NCBI RefSeq assembly: GCF_000717275.1
Contig: NZ_JNYV01000007.1
Span: forward strand, 62,001-126,000
From: Kitasatospora arboriphila
GTDB taxonomy: Bacteria > Actinomycetota > Actinomycetes > Mycobacteriales > Mycobacteriaceae
Direction of reading: 5' to 3'
Length of the DNA stretch: 64,000 nucleotides
Positions within the stretch are counted from its first letter, which is position 1. Each line of letters begins with the position of its first letter. The notes below the pieces were generated by a model, which did no database searches, was not told where the DNA came from, and saw nothing but the letters and a program-made list of their open reading frames with translations. A program made the position numbers and the translations under genes. Below are positions 54,272 through 64,000 of this stretch, piece after piece.

Positions 54272-55525
54272 GTGAGTTCGCCGGAAGTCATCCACCGCAC
54301 CGTCGACGCGGTGTGGCGTATGGAGGCAGCCAAGATCATCGCCACCCTGGCACGGATGGTGGGTGATGTCGGTGTCGCCGAGGACCTTGCGCAGGAAGCG
54401 CTGATCCAGGCGCTGACGCAGTGGTCGGAGTCGGGTGTCCCGCGAAATCCGGGCGCCTGGCTCACCACCGTGGCCAAGCGCAGGGCAGTTGATGGCTGGC
54501 GTCGGCAGGAACGTCTCGACGCGAAGTATGTGGAGATGGCCCGCGACCTGGACTCCAGGCCAGATGCCGACCTCGAGTGGGACCCCGACCACATCGACGA
54601 CGACGTGTTGCGACTGGTCTTCGTCTCCGCCCACCCGGTGCTGTCGCGGGAGGGCCAGATCGCTCTGACGTTGAGAGTCGTCGGTGGTCTCACCGCCGAA
54701 GAGATCGCCAAGGCGTTCCTCGTGTCCACGTCCACCGTTCAGCAGCGCATCGTGCGCGCGAAGAAGACGCTCAGCGCGGCTCGGGTGCCGTTCGAGGTGC
54801 CGCCCCGCGAGGACTATCCGCGCCGGCTCTCCGCCGTGCTCAGTGTGATCTACCTGGTGTTCAACGAGGGTTACGCGGCGTCGTCCGGCGATCGGTGGAT
54901 CCGAACCGAGTTGTGCGACGAGGCGTTGCGGCTCGGCCGGATCCTTGCAGGACTTGTTCCCGACGAACCCGAGGTGCACTCGCTCGTGGCGTTGATGGAG
55001 TTCCAGGCATCCCGTTTTGCCGCTCGCGCAGCACGAGACGGTTCGCCGATCCTGCTGGCCGACCAAGACCGCAGTCGGTGGGACCGTACCCAGATCCGCC
55101 GGGGCGTCGCGGCGCTGGCTCGCGCCGACGCGTGCGGTCGCGGACGCGGTCCCTACGGTCTGCAGGCGGCGCTGGCCGAATGCCATGCGAGCGCGCCGAC
55201 CGCCGACGACACCGACTGGTCACGCATCGTCTTGCTCTACGAGGCGCTCGGTCGCCTGTCACCGTCTCCCGTCATCGAGCTCAATCGAGCTGTCGCGGTG
55301 TCGATGGCCTCTGGCCCGGCGGCAGCACTCGACATCGTCGACGGACTCGTCGCAGACGGTACGTTGGCGCGCTCGCACCTGCTTCCGGCGGTGCGCGGCG
55401 AGCTCCTGGGGCAGCTCGGGCGGGTTGATGAGGCACGCACCGAATTGCTGACCGCTGCGGGGATGACCGGAAACCGAAGGGAGCGAGACGTTCTCCTCGC
55501 GAAGGCCCGCGCATTCGACGCGTAG
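54272..55525 (+). CDS. ECF sigma factor of the ECF42 group
   Basis: A 417-residue sigma factor. Region 2 (about 10-85) includes VGVAEDLAQEALIQAL and NPGAWLTTVAKRRAVDGWRR. Region 4 (about 125-175) includes GGLTAEEIAKAFLVSTSTVQQRIVRAKKTL. The long C-terminal part (about 185-417; VIYLVFNEGYAASSG, helical repeats such as PAALDIVDGL) is the TPR-like extension typical of ECF42, thought to replace an anti-sigma factor. No anti-sigma gene is present. It is co-transcribed with the YCII gene. Confidence 0.9.
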   Translation: MSSPEVIHRTVDAVWRMEAAKIIATLARMVGDVGVAEDLAQEALIQALTQWSESGVPRNPGAWLTTVAKRRAVDGWRRQERLDAKYVEMARDLDSRPDADLEWDPDHIDDDVLRLVFVSAHPVLSREGQIALTLRVVGGLTAEEIAKAFLVSTSTVQQRIVRAKKTLSAARVPFEVPPREDYPRRLSAVLSVIYLVFNEGYAASSGDRWIRTELCDEALRLGRILAGLVPDEPEVHSLVALMEFQASRFAARAARDGSPILLADQDRSRWDRTQIRRGVAALARADACGRGRGPYGLQAALAECHASAPTADDTDWSRIVLLYEALGRLSPSPVIELNRAVAVSMASGPAAALDIVDGLVADGTLARSHLLPAVRGELLGQLGRVDEARTELLTAAGMTGNRRERDVLLAKARAFDA

Positions 55526-55608
55526 CCGGACACATTGGGAAAAAGCCGAGAATCCAGCGGTACCCCCAGTAGTGTGGTTGAAGTCACACATCGCTTGGAG
55601 GTATGGAC

Positions 55609-55902
55609 ATGGCATCAGCCGGTATGAACGAACTCCATCACAGCATCGGAGCTCTGCGGCACCACATCGTCGCGCTGAAATTGCAGTACGGGGACGCCGA
55701 CGCGGTGCGCCGACTGACCAATGATCTCGACCGGCTCGAGATCGACCTGCACGATTTCGAGCAGTCGCCCCCGCGCATGCTGCGACCACCGGTCAACAAG
55801 TCCGACGTGGTGTACGTACCCGACAGCAAGTCCGACGAGTCGGCATGGCTGGGCGCACAAGACGAAGGGCTGGGTTTCCACTCGCGTGAGCGGACGATGT
55901 GA
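55609..55902 (+). CDS. Small conserved protein of the sdh operon (Rv0250c-like)
   Basis: A 97-residue soluble protein: a helical first half (MNELHHSIGALRHHIVALKLQYGDADAVRRLTNDLDRLEID by key words HHSIGALRHH and NDLDRLEID) and a C-terminal extended part ending GFHSRERTM. Its length and position just before the Sdh1 membrane subunit match Rv0250c of M. tuberculosis as I remember it. ATG 55609 gives better spacing to GGAGG than ATG 55603. The stop overlaps the next start (GTGA). TAGTGT at 55570 is a possible -10. Confidence 0.75.
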   Translation: MASAGMNELHHSIGALRHHIVALKLQYGDADAVRRLTNDLDRLEIDLHDFEQSPPRMLRPPVNKSDVVYVPDSKSDESAWLGAQDEGLGFHSRERTM

Positions 55903-56723
55903 GCGCCCCCGCGACTGAGCGGGGCACAACGGGAGTCTTTTCGCCGGGTCGGGCACGCATCTTGGTGCGCACCCTCCGCGAGGACCGGTGGTGGGTTCCG
56001 CCCCTGCTGACGGTGCTGGGGCTCTCCGCGTTCATCATCTACGCGACGGTGCGGTCGTTCGTCCGCAGTGCGTACTGGGTCGAGGACTATCACTACCTCA
56101 CGCCGTTCTATTCACCCTGTCTCAGCGAGTCGTGCGTGCCCGGTTCGAGTCACTTCGGCACCCCGTTCCCTGAACTACCCATCTGGATTCCGCTCGGGTT
56201 CGTGGTGTTGCCGTTCCTGCTCGGTTTCCGATTGACCTGCTATTACTACCGCAAGGCCTACTACCGCTCGATCTGGTTCTCGCCGCCGGCGTGCGCGGTT
56301 GCCGAGCCACACAGTCGCTACACGGGGGAGACGCGGCTTCCGCTGATCATCCAGAACGCGCATCGGTACTTCTTCTACGCGGCGGTCATCGTGTCGGTGA
56401 TCAACACCTACGACGCCCTCACGGCATTCCATGGCAAAGGTGGGGGTTTCGGTTTCGGTCTCGGCAACGTGATCCTGATCGTCAACGTGGTTCTGCTCTG
56501 GATCTATACGATCTCGTGCCATTCCTGCCGACATGTCACCGGCGGCCGCCTCAAACACTTCTCCGCCCATCCCATCCGATACCGGGTGTGGACACAGGTG
56601 TCCAAGCTCAACACCCGCCACATGCAGTTCGCCTGGATCACCCTGGGCACGCTTGTCCTCACCGATTTCTACGTGATGCTCGTTGCCAGTGGCACGATCT
56701 CCGATCTGCGTTTCGTGGGTTGA
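55899..56723 (+). CDS. sdhC: Succinate dehydrogenase membrane anchor (Sdh1 type)
   Basis: A 274-residue membrane protein with five predicted helices (about 33-52, 95-113, 155-172, 187-206, 242-262) that anchors the SdhAB head and passes electrons to menaquinone. It corresponds to the single fused anchor of mycobacterial Sdh1. Cysteines and histidines cluster near membrane segments (Cys114, Cys132, His155, Cys207, His208, Cys210, His212), in line with the published Rieske-type cluster in M. smegmatis Sdh1; which residues bind it cannot be read here. Confidence 0.87.
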   Translation: MSAPATERGTTGVFSPGRARILVRTLREDRWWVPPLLTVLGLSAFIIYATVRSFVRSAYWVEDYHYLTPFYSPCLSESCVPGSSHFGTPFPELPIWIPLGFVVLPFLLGFRLTCYYYRKAYYRSIWFSPPACAVAEPHSRYTGETRLPLIIQNAHRYFFYAAVIVSVINTYDALTAFHGKGGGFGFGLGNVILIVNVVLLWIYTISCHSCRHVTGGRLKHFSAHPIRYRVWTQVSKLNTRHMQFAWITLGTLVLTDFYVMLVASGTISDLRFVG

Positions 56724-56799
56724 TCTCTTGCCACAAAGCACCTTTCGAGCGATCTATCCACATTCGTCCCTGTCGTCAGCCCGGAGGAGTCAGCTGTAG

Positions 56800-58722
56800 A
56801 TGACCGAAACAGAACGCCATCAGTACGACGTCGTGGTCATCGGCGCCGGTGGCGCAGGCCTGCGTGCGGTCATCGAGGCCCGAGAACGAGGCCATTCGGT
56901 GGCGGTGGTCTGCAAATCGCTGTTCGGCAAGGCGCACACCGTGATGGCCGAAGGCGGTTGCGCGGCGTCGATGGGTAACGCCAACTCGAAAGACAACTGG
57001 CAGACGCACTTCAAGGACACCATGCGCGGGGGCAAGTTCCTCAACAACTGGCGGATGGCCGAGTTGCACGCCAAAGAGGCGCCTGACCGGGTCTGGGAAC
57101 TGGAGACCTACGGTGCGCTGTTCGACCGGACCGAGGACGGCCGGATCTCCCAGCGCAACTTCGGAGGGCACACCTATCCCCGCCTGGCGCATGTCGGCGA
57201 CCGCACGGGGCTGGAGCTGATCCGCACCATGCAGCAGAAGATCGTCTCCCTGCAGCAGGAAGACTTCGCGGCCACCGGCAATTACGAGTCTCGTATCAAA
57301 GTGTTCGCCGAGTGCACCATCACCGAACTGCTCAAGGACGGCGACGCCATATCGGGGGCCTTCGGGTATTGGCGGGAGTCGGGCAGGTTCATCCTGTTCG
57401 AGTCGCCGGCAGTGGTGCTGGCCACCGGCGGGATCGGGAAGTCGTTCAAGGTCACCTCCAACTCATGGGAGTACACCGGTGACGGGCATGCCCTGGCACT
57501 GCGGGCAGGCGCGAGCTTGATCAACATGGAGTTCATCCAGTTCCACCCGACGGGGATGGTCTGGCCTCCCAGCGTCAAGGGAATCCTGGTGACCGAGGGT
57601 GTGCGCGGCGATGGCGGTGTTCTCAAGAATACCGACGGCAAGCGCTTCATGTTCGACTACATCCCGCCGGTGTTCAAGGGTCAGTACGCCGAGACCGAGG
57701 AAGAGGCCGACGAGTGGCTGGCCGACAACGACAGTGCCCGCAGGACTCCCGACCTCTTGCCTCGAGATGAAGTCGCCCGGGCCATCAACGAAGAGGTCAA
57801 GGCCGGACGCGGCACGCCACACGGAGGGGTGTTCCTCGACATCGCCTCGCGGATGCCGGCTGACGAGATCATCCGGCGGCTGCCGTCGATGCATCATCAG
57901 TTCAAGGAACTGGCCGATGTGGACATCACCGCCGAGCCGATGGAAGTGGGCCCCACGTGTCATTACGTGATGGGCGGTATCGAGGTGGACCCCGATACCG
58001 GTGCGGCCGCGGTTCCGGGTCTGTTCGCGGCAGGCGAGTGTTCTGGAGGGATGCATGGGTCGAATCGACTCGGCGGGAACTCGTTGTCCGATCTCCTCGT
58101 GTTCGGTCGTCGGGCCGGACTCGGTGCCGCTGCGTACGTGGAGTCGCTCGAGTCACACCCGAAGGTGTCCGACGACGACATCGACCGGGCCGCCAAATTC
58201 GCGCTCGCGCCTTTTGATCCGCCCGCCGAGGGCAAGCCCGAGAACCCGTACACGCTGCAGACCGACCTCCAGCAGGCGATGAACGACCTGGTCGGCATCA
58301 TTCGCAAGGCCGACGAGGTCGAGCAGGCCATCGAAGTCCTCGCCGAGATCCGCGGTCGGCTCTCCGGGATGCAGGTGGAGGGTCATCGCCAGTTCAATCC
58401 TGGGTGGCACCTGGCAGTCGACCTGCGCAACATGCTGATCGTCTGCGAATGTGTGGCGAAGGCCGCACTGATGCGTACCGAGAGCCGCGGCGGCCATACC
58501 CGCGACGACTACCCGGGGATGGACTCGGCCTGGCGCAACACACTGCTGGTCTGTACCGCCGACGGGTCAGGCGACGACCCGGTTCCGGAGGTCTCGGTCC
58601 GCAAGAAAGAGCAGACCCAGATTCGGCCAGAACTCCTCGAACTCTTCGATTTCGACGAGATCGAGAAGTACTACACGGCTGACGAGATCTCGGGGCATCC
58701 GAATGCCGGCGCCGGGGCGTGA
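56800..58722 (+). CDS. sdhA: Succinate dehydrogenase flavoprotein subunit
   Basis: A 640-residue flavoprotein that oxidises succinate to fumarate. FAD is bound by VVVIGAGGAGLRA and covalently by His46 in AHTVMAEGG. Other active-site segments are FIQFHPTGM, TEGVRGDGG, HYVMGGIEVD and the C-terminal helical domain with RTESRGGHTRDDYP. GGAGGAG precedes the ATG with a rather long spacing of about 10 nt. It follows the anchor gene by 76 nt and precedes sdhB by 36 nt. Confidence 0.96.
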   Translation: MTETERHQYDVVVIGAGGAGLRAVIEARERGHSVAVVCKSLFGKAHTVMAEGGCAASMGNANSKDNWQTHFKDTMRGGKFLNNWRMAELHAKEAPDRVWELETYGALFDRTEDGRISQRNFGGHTYPRLAHVGDRTGLELIRTMQQKIVSLQQEDFAATGNYESRIKVFAECTITELLKDGDAISGAFGYWRESGRFILFESPAVVLATGGIGKSFKVTSNSWEYTGDGHALALRAGASLINMEFIQFHPTGMVWPPSVKGILVTEGVRGDGGVLKNTDGKRFMFDYIPPVFKGQYAETEEEADEWLADNDSARRTPDLLPRDEVARAINEEVKAGRGTPHGGVFLDIASRMPADEIIRRLPSMHHQFKELADVDITAEPMEVGPTCHYVMGGIEVDPDTGAAAVPGLFAAGECSGGMHGSNRLGGNSLSDLLVFGRRAGLGAAAYVESLESHPKVSDDDIDRAAKFALAPFDPPAEGKPENPYTLQTDLQQAMNDLVGIIRKADEVEQAIEVLAEIRGRLSGMQVEGHRQFNPGWHLAVDLRNMLIVCECVAKAALMRTESRGGHTRDDYPGMDSAWRNTLLVCTADGSGDDPVPEVSVRKKEQTQIRPELLELFDFDEIEKYYTADEISGHPNAGAGA

Positions 58723-58758
58723 CCGTGCACTCAGCTCCGACGAGGCAGGAGATTCGAC

Positions 58759-59505
58759 ATGGGGTATGACGCCAACTTCCGGATCTGGCGGGGGGACATC
58801 GAGGGCGGTGAACTGCAGGACTTCACCGTCAACGTCAACGAGGGCGAGGTGGTGCTCGACATCATCCACCGACTCCAGGCCACCCAGACGCCTGATCTGG
58901 CGGTTCGCTGGAACTGCAAGGCAGGCAAATGCGGTTCGTGCTCGGCTGAGGTGAACGGTCGGCCAAAGCTGTTGTGTATGACCAGGATGTCGACCTTCAC
59001 CGAAGCGGACGTCATCACCGTCACCCCGTTGCGCACGTTCCCGGTGATCCGGGACCTCGTCACCGACGTGTCGTTCAACTACCAGAAGGCCCGTGAGATC
59101 CCGTCGTTCACGCCGCCGCCGGGCCTCAAGGCGGGGGAGTACCGGATGAAGCAGGTGGACGTGCAGCGCTCCCAGGAGTTCCGCAAGTGCATCGAGTGTT
59201 TCCTCTGCCAGGACACCTGCCACGTGGTCCGCGATCACGAGGAGAACAAGGAGCAGTTCGCCGGCCCCCGCTACCTGATGAGGATCGCCGAACTGGACAT
59301 GCACCCGCTCGACGTCGCCGAACGTCGCGATTCGGCCCAGGCCGAGCACGGACTGGGGTTGTGCAATATCACCAAGTGTTGTTCCGAGGTATGCCCGGAG
59401 CACATCAAGATCACCGACAATGCGCTGATCCCGATGAAGGAACGCGTTGTGGACCGCAAATACGATCCTCTGGTCTGGTTGGGTAACAAGCTCTTTCGGC
59501 GCTGA
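58759..59505 (+). CDS. sdhB: Succinate dehydrogenase iron-sulfur subunit
   Basis: A 248-residue electron-transfer subunit. The plant-type [2Fe-2S] ligands are in [21 protein letters not shown] (four Cys). The [4Fe-4S] and [3Fe-4S] clusters use [11 protein letters not shown] and [14 protein letters not shown]. The order fits the SdhB/FrdB family. GCAGGAGA lies just before the ATG. It is the last gene of the sdh operon; no clear terminator follows. Confidence 0.96.
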   Translation: MGYDANFRIWRGDIEGGELQDFTVNVNEGEVVLDIIHRLQATQTPDLAVRWNCKAGKCGSCSAEVNGRPKLLCMTRMSTFTEADVITVTPLRTFPVIRDLVTDVSFNYQKAREIPSFTPPPGLKAGEYRMKQVDVQRSQEFRKCIECFLCQDTCHVVRDHEENKEQFAGPRYLMRIAELDMHPLDVAERRDSAQAEHGLGLCNITKCCSEVCPEHIKITDNALIPMKERVVDRKYDPLVWLGNKLFRR

Positions 59506-59702
59506 GCCGTTGGTGTTCGGCTCGAGGTCGGTGTTCGCCGGGTGAGATGCCGCCCGGGGCGGCCGTCGGCCCGGCGCATATCGGCTTTGCGGTAGCGGAT
59601 GTGTGGGTTCGGCGGAATCCGGGTATGTGCGACCCGAACCAACACTGCGTTCAGCACGTAGGGTTGGTCACGTCAACCGCCGAGCCGATCGACGAGGTGT
59701 GC

Positions 59703-61561
<1,859 letters not shown>

Positions 61562-61565
<4 letters not shown>

Positions 61566-62938
61566 CCACCCCCGTACCCAGCGATGAACAGCTCGCCGTC
61601 GATCTCCGAAGCTGGCTGCCGAGTCAGCGCTGGTTCTCCGGCAAGGACCGAACGATCGCCCAGGTGCGGGTGGTGTTACGCGTTCCACTCCTCGACGAGG
61701 AGGGTTTCGCCGCTGAACACGTGCTGGTCGAAGTAGATTTCGATGCGGGTCCGCAGCAGCGTTACCAAATCCCGCTCGGGTTCCGGACACATTTGTCCGA
61801 GCCACTGCTGACCTGGTCGCTGCCCGAACCACCGTCGGATGTCGCTGCGGGGTACGACGGATTGCACGACCCGGAGATCCTCGCCCGGTACCTCACCGCG
61901 CTGGCCGGTCAGGAAGACCTCGGACCGCTGGCGTTCCGGACGCTGCCCGACGTCACCATCGACCTCGCCGATACGGGCCGAAGTCTGGGTGTGGAACAAT
62001 CGAACACGTCGGTGGTGTACGGAGAGGCCCTGCTGTTCAAGGCCTTTCGTCAGATTGAAGTCGGGATCAATCCCGATGTGGAACTCCATCGGGCGCTCAG
62101 CGAGGTGGGGTGTGAGCACGTCGCCGCTCTGCGTGGCTGGGTCGAGACCGAGATCGACGGTGAGACCACGACGTTGGGCATGGCTCAAGAATTCGTCGAG
62201 AACGCCGCCGACGGCTGGAGCATGGCGCTGGTCAGTGTGCGGGATCTCTTCGCCGAAGCCGATCTGCACGCAGCAGAACTCGGCAGTGACTTCGCGGGTG
62301 ACGCAGAACGTCTCGGTGCCGCGGTGGCACACGTACATGCCGACCTCGCAGCAAGTCTTGGCACCGAAGAGCGTCAGGCTTCCGACCTCGCGATCGATGA
62401 GATGCGTGCCCGGCTTGATGCGGCCGCCGAAGCAATCCCTGATATCGCCGAGTACCGCGATGGCGTGCTCCGCGTGTTCGACGAGGCCGCACAGGCCGGC
62501 CCGACCACGATCCAGCGGGTGCACGGTGACCTCCATCTCGGCCAGGTCTTGCGGACGCCCTGGAAGTGGCTGCTCATCGACTTCGAGGGCGAGCCGGTGA
62601 AATCGGTTGCGGATCGTCGCAAACCCGACAGCCCGCTACGTGATGTTGCGGGAATGCTGCGGTCGTTCGACTACGCAGGACACCACCTGCTGGGGGAGAA
62701 ATCGCCCAATCGAACCCACCAACGTGAGTTCCGTGCCAGTGAGTGGGTGGAACGGAACTCGTCGGCATTCTGTGACGGCTACGTAGCGGTCACCGGGACA
62801 GATCCGCGCGCGTCGTCAGCGCTGTTGCGGGCGTACGAACTGGACAAGGCCGTGTACGAAGCGGTGTACGAGGCGCGACACCGGCCGTCGTGGCTGCCGT
62901 TGCCATTGAGTGCGATCGCCAGGCTCGTCGCGCACTGA
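61562..62938 (+). CDS. mak: Maltokinase
   Basis: The 458-residue kinase phosphorylates maltose with ATP to maltose 1-phosphate, the donor used by GlgE. The N-terminal part starts [16 protein letters not shown], typical of Mak/Pep2. The kinase-like catalytic loop is [12 protein letters not shown], followed by the metal-binding LLIDFEGEP. The ATG overlaps the treS stop by 4 bp, so TreS and Mak are made together, as the known TreS-Mak complex requires. Confidence 0.94.
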
Positions 62939-62961
62939 CCTGCGTGCCCGGCGGCCACCAC

Positions 62962-63495
62962 TCAGGCCCTGGGGAGTAGGTGGAACTCCTCGCGGCTGTC
63001 ACCGTTCCACCGTCGCAATCCGGCCACGGTGGCGGTGAAGGTATCGGGCGAATCATGTAGCGCCGCAGCGACCTCGGCGATCTGTCGAAGTTCGAGTCGT
63101 CGCGCGAGCGTCACGTGTGGGGTCCAACTCCCCGGCGTCACATGCTGTAGAGGTTCACCCGTCATGTGCACGGCGGCCGCGCGAAAGACGTCCGCATGTA
63201 GGCGTAACAACGGCAGTGACGGCACCACGAGACGCGCCGCAGTGGCGCGTCGCCCCCTGAAGATCAGCAGGGCGCCGATGTCCACGGACATCCCCACCAC
63301 GTCCGTCATCGCTACGAGAGTCGAGTCGATGGCGGGGTCGATCGACTCGGCGGCGACAAGGGTGACGTGCGGCCGATTGGACGTCGACCGGATGTTGCCC
63401 TGACTGGGAAGACCTGCTTCGGTCAGCGCGGCCCACTGTTCACCGATGACGGTGTCGGTGTTCTCATCGAAGATCAGCTCTATCGAATGCGCCAT
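62962..63495 (-). CDS. 2'-5' RNA ligase-family (2H) protein
   Basis: A 177-residue protein of the 2H phosphoesterase superfamily, with two H-x-T motifs: His43-Val-Thr45 (RPHVTLVA) and His127-Val-Thr129 (TPHVTLAR), spaced as expected for the two-lobed fold. Members hydrolyse or form 2',5' or cyclic phosphodiesters; the substrate here is unknown. It begins 6 nt after the molybdoenzyme gene ends, so the two are probably co-transcribed. Confidence 0.87.
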   Translation of the reverse strand: MAHSIELIFDENTDTVIGEQWAALTEAGLPSQGNIRSTSNRPHVTLVAAESIDPAIDSTLVAMTDVVGMSVDIGALLIFRGRRATAARLVVPSLPLLRLHADVFRAAAVHMTGEPLQHVTPGSWTPHVTLARRLELRQIAEVAAALHDSPDTFTATVAGLRRWNGDSREEFHLLPRA

Positions 63496-63501
63496 CAGTG
63501 C

Positions 63502-64000
63502 TCACCTCCATGCGTGATGGTCGTGGACGACAACAGGTGGACGGTCGTCGTCGTATCGCTCGATCTGGACCCTCACCAACTGTCCGGTCGAGCCCTGCGC
63601 GAGCCGTGAGGTACCCACGTCAGGAGCGAGCACGTTCGGATTGCCGTGCACACAATCGGCAACGTTCGGTGCGCTGTAGTCGTACCAGGCTCCCGTGGAG
63701 ATTTGTGCGACATGCCGTGCAACGTTGTCATCGAGCACCGCTCCGGCCAGCATCTGCGCAGTCTCGCTGCGGACCAGTACAACATCGCCTTCGTTGATCG
63801 AGCGCGCCGCTGCATCGTCGGGGTGGAGGCGAATCGGTTCTCGCCCCTGCACTTTCGAGGCCGCGCTGTACGCGCCGTGGTCGAGCTGGCTGTGCAGCCT
63901 CGTCTTCGGGTTGTTGGCAACAAGGCACAGCGGGTACCGACCCGAGCCGAGCCCGGCCACTTCTGGCGGCGCAAGCCAGGCCGGATGCGGCGGACAGTCG
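63502..64000 (-). CDS. Molybdopterin oxidoreductase, 3' end
   Basis: The frame is open to the window edge, so the gene starts outside. The visible C-terminal 165 residues are a molydopterin dinucleotide-binding domain: PLCLVANNPKTRLHSQLDHG, EPIRLHPDDAAARSINEGDVVLVRSETA by key words, and NVLAPDVGTSRLAQGSTGQLVRVQIERY. The pattern resembles the BisC/DMSO-reductase family (biotin or methionine sulfoxide reductases). The actual substrate and the metal ligand lie outside the window. Confidence 0.85.
   Translation of the reverse strand, partial: DCPPHPAWLAPPEVAGLGSGRYPLCLVANNPKTRLHSQLDHGAYSAASKVQGREPIRLHPDDAAARSINEGDVVLVRSETAQMLAGAVLDDNVARHVAQISTGAWYDYSAPNVADCVHGNPNVLAPDVGTSRLAQGSTGQLVRVQIERYDDDRPPVVVHDHHAWR

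Noticed and set aside
55603-55608. ATG 55603 as start of the 97-residue sdh-operon protein
   Set aside because: It abuts the GGAGG sequence with no spacing; ATG 55609 has a normal distance.

Overview
The window is 64 kb of high-GC DNA from an actinomycete. The gene content points to a mycolic-acid-containing genus such as Gordonia, Williamsia or Rhodococcus. The evidence is: a Trp_oprn_chp protein in front of trpCBA and lgt; an LppP/LprE-type lipoprotein; a PdtaR-type ANTAR response regulator; an Sdh1-type succinate dehydrogenase led by a 97-residue protein; TreS and maltokinase of the trehalose-to-glucan route; and frequent GTG starts, several with a -10-like hexamer 6-9 nt upstream (leaderless transcripts). 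The genus cannot be fixed from sequence reading alone. Apart from one frameshifted regulator gene the window looks like intact chromosome. I saw no insertion sequence, phage or CRISPR.

Layout. 1-12.7 kb is a central-metabolism block on the + strand: the end of a Trp-associated membrane protein, trpC-trpB-trpA-lgt with overlapping or close genes, then gltB-gltD (glutamate synthase) and pyk. 12.7-20.1 kb holds a repeat-rich intergenic region, acyl-CoA thioesterase II, a crotonase, a DUF1275 membrane protein, a long-chain acyl-CoA synthetase, a HAD phosphatase, a small acidic protein and a flavin/F420 (LLM) oxidoreductase. 20.2-24.7 kb is a compact glycan locus: one glycosyltransferase diverging from a translationally coupled WcbI-glycosyltransferase-GT2 set. 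24.8-30.4 kb contains a quinone oxidoreductase, a uracil-DNA-glycosylase-like protein, a drug-type ABC exporter with a MerR-like palindrome upstream and a double-frameshifted MerR gene downstream, and a lipoprotein.

30.5-43.7 kb is the most distinctive region. Fifteen tightly packed minus-strand genes follow a MarR regulator. Between them lies a good promoter whose spacer and start-site region each carry a copy of a 12-bp palindrome. The products are an aldehyde dehydrogenase, two RidA-family proteins (one without the usual arginine), a cupin, a VanB-type reductase, a BphC-like extradiol dioxygenase, a ring-fission hydrolase, two SDRs (one lacking its catalytic residues), a ThDP-dependent enzyme, a truncated serine-less alpha/beta-hydrolase, a 77-residue helical protein, a Rieske oxygenase, a 110-residue unknown and an AAHS-type transporter. 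This looks like a complete uptake, oxygenation, ring-cleavage and processing pathway for an aromatic compound. It carries no classical lower meta-cleavage genes and its substrate is unknown.

43.8-64 kb is again housekeeping: a tRNA-Leu(CAA) with an unusually short variable loop, pdtaR, a branched-chain amino-acid/amide ABC system (livJ converging on livHMGF around a strong terminator), polA, a YCII/ECF42 sigma pair with a matching promoter, the sdh operon, treS-mak, a 2'-5' RNA ligase-like protein and the 3' end of a molybdopterin oxidoreductase gene.
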